Positions 56,434-64,000 of a stretch of DNA of 64,000 nt are shown piece by piece. Below the pieces are notes generated by a model. It was given only the letters and a program-made list of their open reading frames with translations. It was not told the DNA's origin and searched no databases. The stretch covers positions 1-64,000 of the forward strand of contig NZ_JAABOP010000005.1 of assembly GCF_010671595.1 (NCBI RefSeq), written 5' to 3'. The position numbers were made by a program, and so were the translations under genes. The stretch's first letter is position 1. Every line of letters begins with the position of its first letter. Source of the DNA: Muriicola jejuensis. Its GTDB lineage: Bacteria; Bacteroidota; Bacteroidia; Flavobacteriales; Flavobacteriaceae.

Positions 56434-57450
56434 ATGAATTTGCTCTTTACATGTGCCGGAAGGCGCAATTATCTCATTCAATATTTCAAGGAAGCACTAA
56501 AAGGATCCGGATTGATTGTCGCTACCGATAATCAAAGTTCTGCACCAGCTTTAGTGGAGTCGGATATTGCCATCACAGTCTCAGATATTTATTCTGACAA
56601 CTATTTGGAAGAACTTAAAATAATTTGCCGAGATCACAAGATTAGCGCCATTATCTCCTTAAATGACCTCGAACTTCCTATTTTGTCAGAATGTAAAGAA
56701 GACTTTGAAGCCATTGGTACTAAGGTCATTATTTCGGATAAGCACATAATCGAAATAGCTTTTGACAAATGGTTAACGTATGAATTTTTAAAGTCAAATG
56801 GATTTCTAACTCCACGGACATTCATTAGTGTTGAAGAAGCTAAATTAGCTATGCTAGAAACAGATCTTGTTTTTCCTTTAGTCTTGAAACCGAGATGGGG
56901 TAGTGCTTCAATTGGTATTGAAATTGTTGAAAATGTTAAGGAATTAACATATGCTTACGAATTGTTAAGAAGTAAGTTGTCCAGATCTATTTTAGGGACT
57001 GTCAGTTCCAAAGATCTGGATCATTCCATTATCCTTCAGGAAAAAATCGAAGCCGACGAATATGGGTTGGATGTACTCAATGATTTTCAAGGCAACTACT
57101 CAGGTACTTATGCCAGGAAAAAGATCTCTATGCGAGCCGGAGAAACCGATAAGGCTCTTTCAGTAAAAGATGTGAAAATAGAGAGATTAGGAAAGCAGTT
57201 ATCTAAAGCCTTAAAACATGTTGGAAACCTTGATTGCGATATCTTTATTAAGGGAGAAAAAATTTATGTTTTAGAGTTTAATCCACGTTTTGGAGGAGGC
57301 TATCCCTTTTCCCACGAGGCTGGAGTTAATTCTGCGGCGATTTACCTGGCATGGTTAAGAGGTGAGAAAAACGTGGAGCGCTTCATTAATTACAAACCGG
57401 GCTTAGCGTTTGCAAAATGTGAAAGACTTATAAGTATCCCCTGGAAATAA
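56434..57450 (+). CDS. ATP-grasp ligase (carbamoyl-phosphate-synthase-like)
   Basis: A 338-residue ATP-grasp enzyme. The N-terminal preATP-grasp domain begins MNLLFTCAGRRNYLIQYF. The ATP-grasp core has FPLVLKPRWGSASIGIEIV and an acidic metal-binding end, VLEFNPRFGGGYPFSHEAG. Such stand-alone proteins join a carboxylate to an amine or thiol with ATP hydrolysis. The frame starts at TTG 56425, but ATG 56434 gives the canonical start. It is tightly coupled to the CapK-like gene, suggesting successive or shared use of a carboxylic acid substrate. Confidence 0.88.
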   Translation: MNLLFTCAGRRNYLIQYFKEALKGSGLIVATDNQSSAPALVESDIAITVSDIYSDNYLEELKIICRDHKISAIISLNDLELPILSECKEDFEAIGTKVIISDKHIIEIAFDKWLTYEFLKSNGFLTPRTFISVEEAKLAMLETDLVFPLVLKPRWGSASIGIEIVENVKELTYAYELLRSKLSRSILGTVSSKDLDHSIILQEKIEADEYGLDVLNDFQGNYSGTYARKKISMRAGETDKALSVKDVKIERLGKQLSKALKHVGNLDCDIFIKGEKIYVLEFNPRFGGGYPFSHEAGVNSAAIYLAWLRGEKNVERFINYKPGLAFAKCERLISIPWK

Positions 57451-57525
57451 ATTCTTCCATAGAAGACAACTAAAATTGGGTTATAAAGAATCAAACCAAC
57501 TACGACTTCTTAATCTTTCTATCAC

Positions 57526-57553
57526 TTGAGAAAGACCGCTATTGATAATTTTG
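57526..57553 (+). promoter_or_regulatory. Promoter upstream of the FemAB/GNAT-like gene
   Basis: TTG (57526-57528), 17 nt, TAATTTTG (57546-57553): a full match to the Bacteroidota promoter. It lies 12 nt before ATG 57566, supporting that start over the earlier TTG in the same frame, which falls inside this element. The leader would be only a few nt. Confidence 0.5.
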
Positions 57554-57565
57554 ACTTGTTCCCCG

Positions 57566-58642
57566 ATGTCAATTAATGATCTTATTACTTTCTTTAATTA
57601 TCCTCTCGATTCAGACCTCGATTTTAATTTGTACACTCGAAATCTGGCTTACTTGCCAGACAACCCTCTTTATAGAAAAGAGTTTCTCATTGCTTACAAC
57701 AAAGATGAAGATGTAAAACTTTCTTATTTTTTTCTCTCCTGTAACAGTGAGCCTTGCATTCTAATGCCCATTGTTTTTCGAAGATTCAATTGGAGCAATA
57801 ATAAAGAATATTGGCATGCATTCTCGCCCTATGGTTATAATGGTCCTTTATACAATCAAGGTATTGATGCTAAACTTTTAACCCGTTTTTGGATCGAAGT
57901 CGATTCATGGTATCAAAAAAATAATGTCATAACTGAATTTATTCGCTTTGGGCTTAATAAAAATTGGGAAGAATATTCTGGCATAGTCTTTCCTACGTTA
58001 GTCAATATCTGTGGAAGAATTCTTGAAAAAAAAGAACAATGGTTGAATTTTAAACCAAAGGTCAGAAACAATTACCGTAAAGCATTAAGAGAAAACCTGG
58101 AGTGTAAGATATACCATAAAAAAGTTCCCAAGAATAAGATATCTGAATTTTATAGTGTTTACATAGATACTATGAAAAGAGTAGACGCAGAAAATTCGTT
58201 TTTATATTCGTTGGAATTTTTTGAGAAATTAATTTTAAATAATTTAAATAGAACGGCCATAGCAATTCTCTATAAAAATAAAATTCCTATTTCTGTAGAG
58301 TTGTTATTACTTTCGTCTTCAGAAATTTTATCCTTTCTTGGTGGCACATTAGCCGAATACTTTTATACAAGACCTAATGACTTTCTTAAAATAGAAGTAA
58401 TTAATTGGGCAAGATTAAACGGATTTTCTTTTTATATCCTCGGAGGAGGAAGAAAAAATAATGATAATTTATTCCAGTATAAGAAAAGTTTCTTCTACCA
58501 TGACCCGGAGAGGATATTCCACACAGGAAGGAAAATAATTAAAGAAGATATTTATAAGCAAATCTGTAATAGCTTTGGATACGAACCGGATTCATTTAAA
58601 GAACCTAATTTATCTTTCCCAATTTATCTAAAGAAATTGTAA
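57566..58642 (+). CDS. FemAB/GNAT-like acyl- or aminoacyltransferase
   Basis: A 358-residue protein of the FemAB/BioF2-like acetyltransferase (GNAT_6) type. FKPKVRNNYRKALRE, FYSVYIDTMKRVDAENSFLYS and the closing GGRKNNDNLFQYKKSF are the characteristic elements (the last is the G-G-x-x-x-N...F-K-x-F motif). The N-terminal region has HAFSPYGYNGPLYNQG, typical of the paired-GNAT fold. Relatives transfer amino acids or acyl groups to glycan or peptidoglycan acceptors. It is AT-rich and, although downstream of the CapK/ATP-grasp pair, has its own promoter. It may add an activated acid to the polysaccharide. Confidence 0.83.
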   Translation: MSINDLITFFNYPLDSDLDFNLYTRNLAYLPDNPLYRKEFLIAYNKDEDVKLSYFFLSCNSEPCILMPIVFRRFNWSNNKEYWHAFSPYGYNGPLYNQGIDAKLLTRFWIEVDSWYQKNNVITEFIRFGLNKNWEEYSGIVFPTLVNICGRILEKKEQWLNFKPKVRNNYRKALRENLECKIYHKKVPKNKISEFYSVYIDTMKRVDAENSFLYSLEFFEKLILNNLNRTAIAILYKNKIPISVELLLLSSSEILSFLGGTLAEYFYTRPNDFLKIEVINWARLNGFSFYILGGGRKNNDNLFQYKKSFFYHDPERIFHTGRKIIKEDIYKQICNSFGYEPDSFKEPNLSFPIYLKKL

Positions 58643-58888
58643 CCTGAATTATTATGTGATTTTTTTCACTCATACTGCATAGACATAAAATATATGTTAT
58701 AGAAATAGGAAATAAATATCAAGAGTTGGATATGGGAGGTTACTACAGTTTTGAATCACAACCTCTTTGAATCGCTCGCAGATTGCATTCGAAAAATCGC
58801 TAATCTAGATTTATTCCTACTGTCTATTGACCAATTACAATAAATGGAGATAAAAATAATTTCGCGAGATACCCACTTATAACCCTGA

Positions 58889-59851
58889 TTACCTCAGATT
58901 TACCTGGTCAGCGATGGCTTGAGAAACTAGTTCTCTGCCGTATGAATTCCAATGTTGATCATATATCAAGGTAACAGGTTTTTCCGCATACTCGAAAGGA
59001 ATGCCGTAATCAATCACCTGGATTTTTTGAGTTTGGAAATATAACTGCAAGCTTTTAGGAAATGAAGCACGATCTATCAGGAACATGATCTTTTCCTTTG
59101 AATTGGCTTGTGTTTCCCATAACATTTTGAAATTTCTGAAGTGGATATCTTCATTACTTCTTACCGAAATCATCTCAGAAGGAATTGTATGCTTATCGGG
59201 CATTAGGATTTTCGAAATCATTGTCTTTAGATAGGATAATGAGTTAATTGGTACCCCTAACAGCCCAATATTCTGGGTGTATACCAAGAGCTTGCTCTGT
59301 TTCATCATCCTAAACACCCCACTCTCCAATCTCAGACGTTCCCGAGAAACACTATAGTTATCCCGCTTAAGATCGTCTGGATAGTCCAAATAGATCACAA
59401 TTTTATCAATTTTATTAAAAATAGAATCATAGGTATTCAGTAAGTGAAACTCTGAGGCCAAGTCATAACCGGCGTACCCAAATTCATATACAATAACTCC
59501 CGGGAGTTTGCTTTCCAGGATCTTTCCGATCGATTTATCATAATCCTGATGAAACCCCTCAATAAAAGAATCTCCTATCAGGGCCAGTTCAAAATTGTAT
59601 TCCGTGGGCTCGAACTCCCTGTATGAATTGAAGCCACTGCTGTTGATTCTGTATTTGCCCACGTTTTGCCTGCGATTTCCCGTCACGCAATAACCGGTTT
59701 GATTAGGTACCCACTTCTCCACTCCATAGTCATCTATCATCCGGGAAGGAGTATCCTTGTACAAATGAAAAACCCTGACCAGTATCTCAAGGAGACAAAG
59801 AATCACTAGTCCATAAAAACTAATTTTCAATAAGAATTTACGAATCTCCAT
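58889..59851 (-). CDS. Membrane-anchored SGNH-hydrolase-like protein
   Basis: A 320-residue protein with an N-terminal membrane anchor (ISFYGLVILCLLEILVRVF). ALIGDSFIEGF is the Gly-Asp-Ser nucleophile block and YDQHWNSYGRELV has the Asp-x-x-His of the catalytic triad. Such proteins pair with MBOAT transporters (AlgI/AlgJ/AlgX-like, PatB-like) and complete O-acylation of exported glycans. The gene is 2 nt downstream of the MBOAT gene, consistent with this role. Acetylation as opposed to another acyl group is inference. Confidence 0.82.
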   Translation of the reverse strand: MEIRKFLLKISFYGLVILCLLEILVRVFHLYKDTPSRMIDDYGVEKWVPNQTGYCVTGNRRQNVGKYRINSSGFNSYREFEPTEYNFELALIGDSFIEGFHQDYDKSIGKILESKLPGVIVYEFGYAGYDLASEFHLLNTYDSIFNKIDKIVIYLDYPDDLKRDNYSVSRERLRLESGVFRMMKQSKLLVYTQNIGLLGVPINSLSYLKTMISKILMPDKHTIPSEMISVRSNEDIHFRNFKMLWETQANSKEKIMFLIDRASFPKSLQLYFQTQKIQVIDYGIPFEYAEKPVTLIYDQHWNSYGRELVSQAIADQVNLR

Positions 59852-59853
59852 GG

Positions 59854-61305
59854 CTAAAATTGAAAATAGATGAATGAGCGGTCAGATCCACTATCATAAA
59901 ATAATAGTAACCCCAGCACTAACAAAGTATATATCCATAAACGCAAAACCTTATTCCGGAAAGGAACGGGTTTTCGCTCGTTATGTCGGATCAGATATTC
60001 ATAGAGAACAAAGATTCCAAGCAAGATAAAATAATCGATCATACGGTATCCCCGGGGATGGTGGTACTCCTCAATACCCAAGTTGCCAAAAAGACGTCCG
60101 AGATAACCGTTGGCCGAAGCAAGGTTTTCAGCCCGGAAATACGTCCATGACAGGGTGACCAGAATAAACGTTTGCAGTAGCTTTAAAAAATCAAGGAAAT
60201 TAGTTATTAATGACCCATGGCCCAGATGTTCACCCACATAACTTCGGTTTTTACCCATCAGGAAAACCGGCAAGTATAAGCTGGCATGTATCCCACCCCA
60301 GATAAGGAAGGTCCAGTTCGCCCCATGCCAGAACCCGCTGACCAGGAAGATGATAAATATATTCCGCACAGCCTTTACTCTGCCTTCCCGGGAACCTCCC
60401 AGCGGGATGTAAAGGTAGTCCCTGAACCAGGTGGAGAGGGAAACGTGCCACCGGTGCCAGAACTCCGATATATTCCGGGAAAAATACGGGAACCTGAAAT
60501 TGGACATCAGCTCAATCCCGAAAAGCTTGGCTGTGCCTATGGAGATATCCGAATAGCCACTGAAATCCCCATAGATCTGGAAGGAAAAAAAGATCAGTCC
60601 CAGGGCCAGGGTACTCCCAGAATAATCCGCATAGTTTAAAAAAACATCATCCACAATAACTGCCAGCGAATCCGCTATGGCCACTTTTTTAAATAACCCC
60701 CAGAGGATCAGCTTCAACCCGTCTGCGGCCTGAGCATAACTGAATGTCCGTTTTGTGTTGATTTGGGGCAGGAGATTACTGGCCCGTTCTATAGGCCCGG
60801 CCACCAGCTGTGGAAAGAAACTGACAAAGGTGGCAAAGGCAATAAAATCCCGTGTCGGTTTTAATTTTCCCTTATAAATGTCCAGGGAATAGGAAAGGGT
60901 CTGAAAGGTATAAAAGGAGATCCCTACGGGCAGTAAAATGTTGAGGGTCCACAAGGAACTTTCCTGGAAACCCAGTAATTGCAGGGATACTGAAAGGGAC
61001 TCGACGAAGAAGTTGTAGTATTTGAAAAAACCCAGCATTCCCAGGTTAAAGAGAATGCTGATCCATAAATAGGCCTTTCTGCGAAATTTACGGGTCGCAC
61101 TTTCCATTCCCTGCCCTATCAGGTAATCCACAAGTGTTGACAGCATGATAAGAGAAAGGAATCGATAGTCCCACCAGCCATAGAACACATAACTGGCTAC
61201 CAGGAGAAAAAGGTTCTGGATCTTCAGTTTCCACCGGCCAAACCCCCAGTAGATAGTAAAAACTATCGGTAGGAAGATAAAAAAGACCAGGGAATTAAAT
61301 AGCAT
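59854..61305 (-). CDS. MBOAT O-acyltransferase (AlgI-like)
   Basis: A 483-residue polytopic membrane protein. LLPVGISFYTFQTLSYSLDIYKG, FPQLVAGPIERAS, FWHRWHVSLSTWFRDYLYIPLGG and VSGFWHGANWTFLIWGGIHA are the AlgI signatures, the last holding the catalytic His. It moves an acyl group, probably acetyl, across the inner membrane to the exported polymer with the SGNH partner encoded downstream. It starts 4 nt after the carbamoyltransferase stop, in one transcript. Confidence 0.93.
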   Translation of the reverse strand: MLFNSLVFFIFLPIVFTIYWGFGRWKLKIQNLFLLVASYVFYGWWDYRFLSLIMLSTLVDYLIGQGMESATRKFRRKAYLWISILFNLGMLGFFKYYNFFVESLSVSLQLLGFQESSLWTLNILLPVGISFYTFQTLSYSLDIYKGKLKPTRDFIAFATFVSFFPQLVAGPIERASNLLPQINTKRTFSYAQAADGLKLILWGLFKKVAIADSLAVIVDDVFLNYADYSGSTLALGLIFFSFQIYGDFSGYSDISIGTAKLFGIELMSNFRFPYFSRNISEFWHRWHVSLSTWFRDYLYIPLGGSREGRVKAVRNIFIIFLVSGFWHGANWTFLIWGGIHASLYLPVFLMGKNRSYVGEHLGHGSLITNFLDFLKLLQTFILVTLSWTYFRAENLASANGYLGRLFGNLGIEEYHHPRGYRMIDYFILLGIFVLYEYLIRHNERKPVPFRNKVLRLWIYTLLVLGLLLFYDSGSDRSFIYFQF

Positions 61306-61309
61306 CTCC

Positions 61310-63001
61310 CTACTTTTTTGTCAGGTGGAAATTTCCTATGATCAGGTCATCCAGTCCATTGGAGAAAAAGCAGCGTACCGCATCTACGGGTGATTCCACC
61401 ACGGGTTCCCCCTGAATATTAAAACTAGTATTAAGAACAACAGGTACCCCTGTTTTCTTGCCTAATTTCTCGATGACCTCATAATACCGGGGATGCAGTT
61501 CCTTTCTTACGGTCTGCAAGCGGGCACTGCCATCCACGTGGGTTACGGCAGGGATCACTTTAATTTTGTCCGGCAGGACATTGCATACTTTCAGCATGAA
61601 TGGCGCTTCCACCTCAAGATCAAAAAAATCACCCTTGGCCTCAACAATAGCCGATGGGGCAAAAGGACGGTACGCTTCCCTGAACTTAACCTCAGTATTA
61701 ATTTTATCCTTCATGTCAGGAAATGCCGGGTTGGCCAGTATACTGCGGCTTCCGAGGGCCCTGGGGCCTATTTCCATAGGGCCCTGGAACCATCCAATGA
61801 TCTTCCCTTCATATAGTAGGTTTGCCGCTTTTTCAGCAATATCTTCGTAATGCGAGTATTTCAATTTAGCCCCTTTTAGCACCTTTTCTATCTCCTGATT
61901 GGAATATTGTGTTCCCACATAAGGATCAAGGTGAATAAAGTTCCTTGGGTTTTTGAGAATTCCGTTGTACAGATAATAGGCTGCACCGATAGCAGTCCCA
62001 TTGTCACCGGCAGCAGGCATTACATATAAGTCCTTGAATTTGCTTTCCCGTACGATCCTGCCGTTCATGACGCTATTCAGGGATACTCCCCCTGAAATTA
62101 CCAGATATTCTGCTTTGGTTTTTTGATATAAGATATCGCAGATCTCTAATACCCTGTCTTCCAATACGCGCTGGAAGGCTGCGGCCATATCTTTGTGGCG
62201 GGCCTCAAACTCCCCATTTGGTTTTCTGGCCTCACCGAAACGCTTATAGAATTTGCGGGATAACCTCTGCCAGTGCATATTTTGGAAGTTGAACCAGCTC
62301 AGGTCGAGGGTTAGTTTTCCGTTTTTGTCCACCTCCACCATGCTGGCCACCTCCTCGTAATAGGTATCGGGATTGCCCATGGGGGCTAACCCCATGGTTT
62401 TGCCTTCATCATATGAGGTTTTAAAACCACAGAACTGGGTGACCGCTTCATAAAATGAACCTAAAGAATGAGGAAAAAAGCTCTCCCCCAGACATTGTAT
62501 CTTATTGCCCTTTCCCTTGCCCAGCCAGGTAGTGGCCCATTCCCCGGATCCGTCTATCCCCAGCAGGGCCGCTTCCTCATAGGGGGAAACAAAGAACGAT
62601 CCGGGCGCGTGGCTGTAGTGGTGAGGTATAAAATGTACCTCAGGACCCTTTTTCTGGTCACCAAATTGATATTTATACCACCCCCAAAAACCCTTCTGCT
62701 TGTTATATGCATGAACAAACTCGTGATTGATAAATGTTTTCAAGGTACCCGGCCGGTTGATACCATACCAGAGTTTCTTGCCCAGGTTATGGGTGGGCTT
62801 AATGGATACCGCGATATGATCGATGTCCTTATATCCAATATTTGCCATTTTTAAACAGCGGTCTATAGCCTTGTGCGGAAATACACGAGTGTGTTTGTCC
62901 CTGTTTAGTCTTTCTTCTTCGATGGCCGCCACTAACCGCCCATCTACCAGGATGCAGGCCGTGGAATCGTGAAAGTAATAGTTGAGTCCTAAGATCACCA
63001 T
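61310..63001 (-). CDS. O-carbamoyltransferase (NodU/CmcH family)
   Basis: A 563-residue protein. The N-terminal half has the metal-binding HHYSHAPGSFF and GIDGSGEW, plus ISGGVSLNSVMNGRI. The C-terminal YrdC-like part has GPMEIGPRALGSRSILANP, FAPSAIVE and NTSFNIQGEPVVESP. These are the signatures of NodU/CmcH/TobZ enzymes, which transfer a carbamoyl group from carbamoyl phosphate through carbamoyl-AMP to a hydroxyl. ATG 63001 gives the family start MVILGLNYYFHDS; the frame continues to 63058. First gene of the run to 58889, so O-carbamoylation and O-acylation are probably coordinated on the same glycan. Confidence 0.93.
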   Translation of the reverse strand: MVILGLNYYFHDSTACILVDGRLVAAIEEERLNRDKHTRVFPHKAIDRCLKMANIGYKDIDHIAVSIKPTHNLGKKLWYGINRPGTLKTFINHEFVHAYNKQKGFWGWYKYQFGDQKKGPEVHFIPHHYSHAPGSFFVSPYEEAALLGIDGSGEWATTWLGKGKGNKIQCLGESFFPHSLGSFYEAVTQFCGFKTSYDEGKTMGLAPMGNPDTYYEEVASMVEVDKNGKLTLDLSWFNFQNMHWQRLSRKFYKRFGEARKPNGEFEARHKDMAAAFQRVLEDRVLEICDILYQKTKAEYLVISGGVSLNSVMNGRIVRESKFKDLYVMPAAGDNGTAIGAAYYLYNGILKNPRNFIHLDPYVGTQYSNQEIEKVLKGAKLKYSHYEDIAEKAANLLYEGKIIGWFQGPMEIGPRALGSRSILANPAFPDMKDKINTEVKFREAYRPFAPSAIVEAKGDFFDLEVEAPFMLKVCNVLPDKIKVIPAVTHVDGSARLQTVRKELHPRYYEVIEKLGKKTGVPVVLNTSFNIQGEPVVESPVDAVRCFFSNGLDDLIIGNFHLTKK

Positions 63002-63166
63002 ATGCTTACCAAAATGAAAAAAAGTAAGATGCCCCCAGGCTTTACTTTTTTTGAACAAATTGCTAAATGTACTCTTTTATCCCATTTGAGGGAACTAATT
63101 GCCTTGAATTGCTCAATAAGTCGACAGAGAACGAGTACATGGGAATTACTAAAGGGAAGCCCGGGT

Positions 63167-63195
63167 TTGTATTTCAAAAAATCTAACCATCTTTG
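63167..63195 (+). promoter_or_regulatory. Candidate promoter of cysQ
   Basis: TTG (63167-63169), 18 nt, CATCTTTG (63188-63195). The -7 box differs from TAnnTTTG by one base. It lies 35 nt before the ATG at 63231. Confidence 0.35.
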
Positions 63196-63230
63196 TATCT
63201 ATCTGAAATTGCCAACTAAACCATCCAACC

Positions 63231-64000
63231 ATGAAAATACCAATAGAACTAACCGTTTCGATACTCGATTGCGCGCTTCAGGCCGGGGAGGAGATCCTCA
63301 AGGTCTATGATCTGCCGGATTTCCAGACGGCCTTTAAGAATGATCGATCCCCTTTAACCCTAGCCGATCTCGCCTCTAACAAGGTAATCAACGAATTCCT
63401 AAGAAAAACCCCTTACCCCATCATCAGTGAGGAAAACAAACAGATCGATTATGCTACTCGCAAAACCTGGGAGACCTGCTGGTTGGTCGACCCTTTGGAC
63501 GGAACAAAAGAATTCATCAAAAAAAATGGTGAGTTTACCGTAAATATTGCGCTATGCAAGAAAGGGAAACCTATTTTAGGCGTTATTTATGTCCCAGCAG
63601 TAAAAGAGCTCTATTTTGGAAATGTAACCAATCAAAAAGCTTACAAAATCAAAATAAAGGATAATCACATAACCACAGCAGATTTGTTTTCCGAGCGTAA
63701 TCGTATCTATCCGAAAATTAGTATAAGTCCAAGAATAAGAGTAGTAGGAAGTAGATCTCACATGACTCAAGAGACTATTACTTATGTAGAGTCCCTTAAA
63801 AAGAATGGGGAAGATATTGAAGTTGTATCTAAAGGAAGTTCCCTGAAATTCTGTCTTGTGGCGGAAGGCAAGGCGGATGTATATCCCAGGTTTGCCCCTA
63901 CCATGGAATGGGATACGGCTGCAGGGCATGCCATTTGTAAGGCAGTCGGATTGAAGGTCACCGATCAGGAAACCGGACAGGAACTTAGGTACAATAAAGA
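63231..64000 (+). CDS. cysQ: 3'(2'),5'-bisphosphate nucleotidase CysQ (3' end outside window)
   Basis: The frame is open from ATG 63231 to the end of the window (about 256 codons), so the gene is truncated by the window edge. It belongs to the inositol-monophosphatase superfamily: ISEEN (metal-binding Glu), WLVDPLDGTKEFIKKNGEF and APTMEWDTAAGHAI. CysQ converts PAP, the by-product of PAPS-dependent sulfotransfer, to AMP. This fits with the sulfotransferase at 28932. It is divergent from the carbamoyltransferase gene, 229 nt apart. Confidence 0.93.
   Translation, partial: MKIPIELTVSILDCALQAGEEILKVYDLPDFQTAFKNDRSPLTLADLASNKVINEFLRKTPYPIISEENKQIDYATRKTWETCWLVDPLDGTKEFIKKNGEFTVNIALCKKGKPILGVIYVPAVKELYFGNVTNQKAYKIKIKDNHITTADLFSERNRIYPKISISPRIRVVGSRSHMTQETITYVESLKKNGEDIEVVSKGSSLKFCLVAEGKADVYPRFAPTMEWDTAAGHAICKAVGLKVTDQETGQELRYNK

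Noticed and set aside
1-64000. CRISPR arrays, tRNA, rRNA or phage genes
   Set aside because: No short regularly spaced repeats, no clear cloverleaf and no phage structural genes were seen. The tail-fibre-like domain at 52858 is part of a host surface protein.

Overview
The window looks like chromosome of a marine member of the Bacteroidota, most likely Flavobacteriaceae. The signs are type IX secretion (T9SS) C-terminal sorting domains on two secreted proteins, SPII lipoproteins with short N-terminal signals, several promoters of the Bacteroidota type (TTG, about 17 nt, TAnnTTTG), few Shine-Dalgarno sequences, a large pyruvate phosphate dikinase, and a tail-fibre-like C-terminal domain typical of this phylum. 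I see no rRNA, tRNA, CRISPR array or intact insertion sequence. The assignment rests on family knowledge and motif reading, not on database searches.

Layout. 1-4.7 kb: two lipoproteins with an identical N-terminal module that resembles a Cys-Gln thioester (TED/TQxA) adhesin domain but different C-terminal modules, separated by a CapK/PaaK-like adenylate-forming enzyme. 4.7-14.8 kb: a DUF4870 membrane protein, mnmE, a 1691-residue beta-helix/Ig-repeat T9SS adhesin and ppdK. 14.9-22 kb: the export and control block of a Wzx/Wzy-type exopolysaccharide or capsule system (CpsB-type phosphatase, Wzc-type kinase/co-polymerase, Wza-type export lipoprotein) with a membrane nucleotide-sugar dehydratase and a DegT aminotransferase. 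22.3-26.3 kb: uronic acid precursors (UDP-glucuronate 4-epimerase, Ugd, a second UDP-sugar 6-dehydrogenase). 26.7-34 kb: a markedly AT-rich stretch with a beta-helix lipoprotein, a sulfotransferase, the Wzx flippase, a fucosyltransferase-like protein on the opposite strand and a Wzy-like polymerase. 34.1-49.6 kb: GDP-fucose synthesis (gmd, fcl), an AsnB-type amidotransferase, a hexapeptide acyltransferase, glycosyltransferases, wecB, a capE/cupin/capF/capG block for UDP-N-acetyl-L-fucosamine, a WbuB-like transferase and a PglC/WcaJ-type initiating phosphoglycosyltransferase. 49.6-54.8 kb, minus strand: a second CapK-like enzyme, a small membrane protein, a T9SS tyrosinase and a secreted protein with two FN3 repeats. 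55.1-58.6 kb: third CapK, ATP-grasp and FemAB/GNAT-like genes. 58.9-63 kb: SGNH hydrolase-like protein, MBOAT acyltransferase and O-carbamoyltransferase. The window ends inside cysQ.

How it fits together. The genes predict an acidic, heavily decorated heteropolysaccharide. Precursors include uronic acids, L-fucose and N-acetyl-L-fucosamine. The repeat unit is started by the PglC-like enzyme, extended by at least four glycosyltransferases, flipped by Wzx, polymerised by Wzy and exported by the Wzc/Wza pair, whose phosphorylation the CpsB phosphatase would reset. Decoration enzymes could add sulfate, O-acyl, O-carbamoyl, amide and perhaps amino-acid-like groups. CysQ at the right end would hydrolyse the PAP left by sulfotransfer. 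Surface lipoproteins, a beta-helix protein, a tyrosinase and adhesins probably act on or in this coat. The least explained parts are the thioester-like lipoprotein pair and the three CapK-like enzymes, one of them next to an ATP-grasp and a FemAB-like enzyme.
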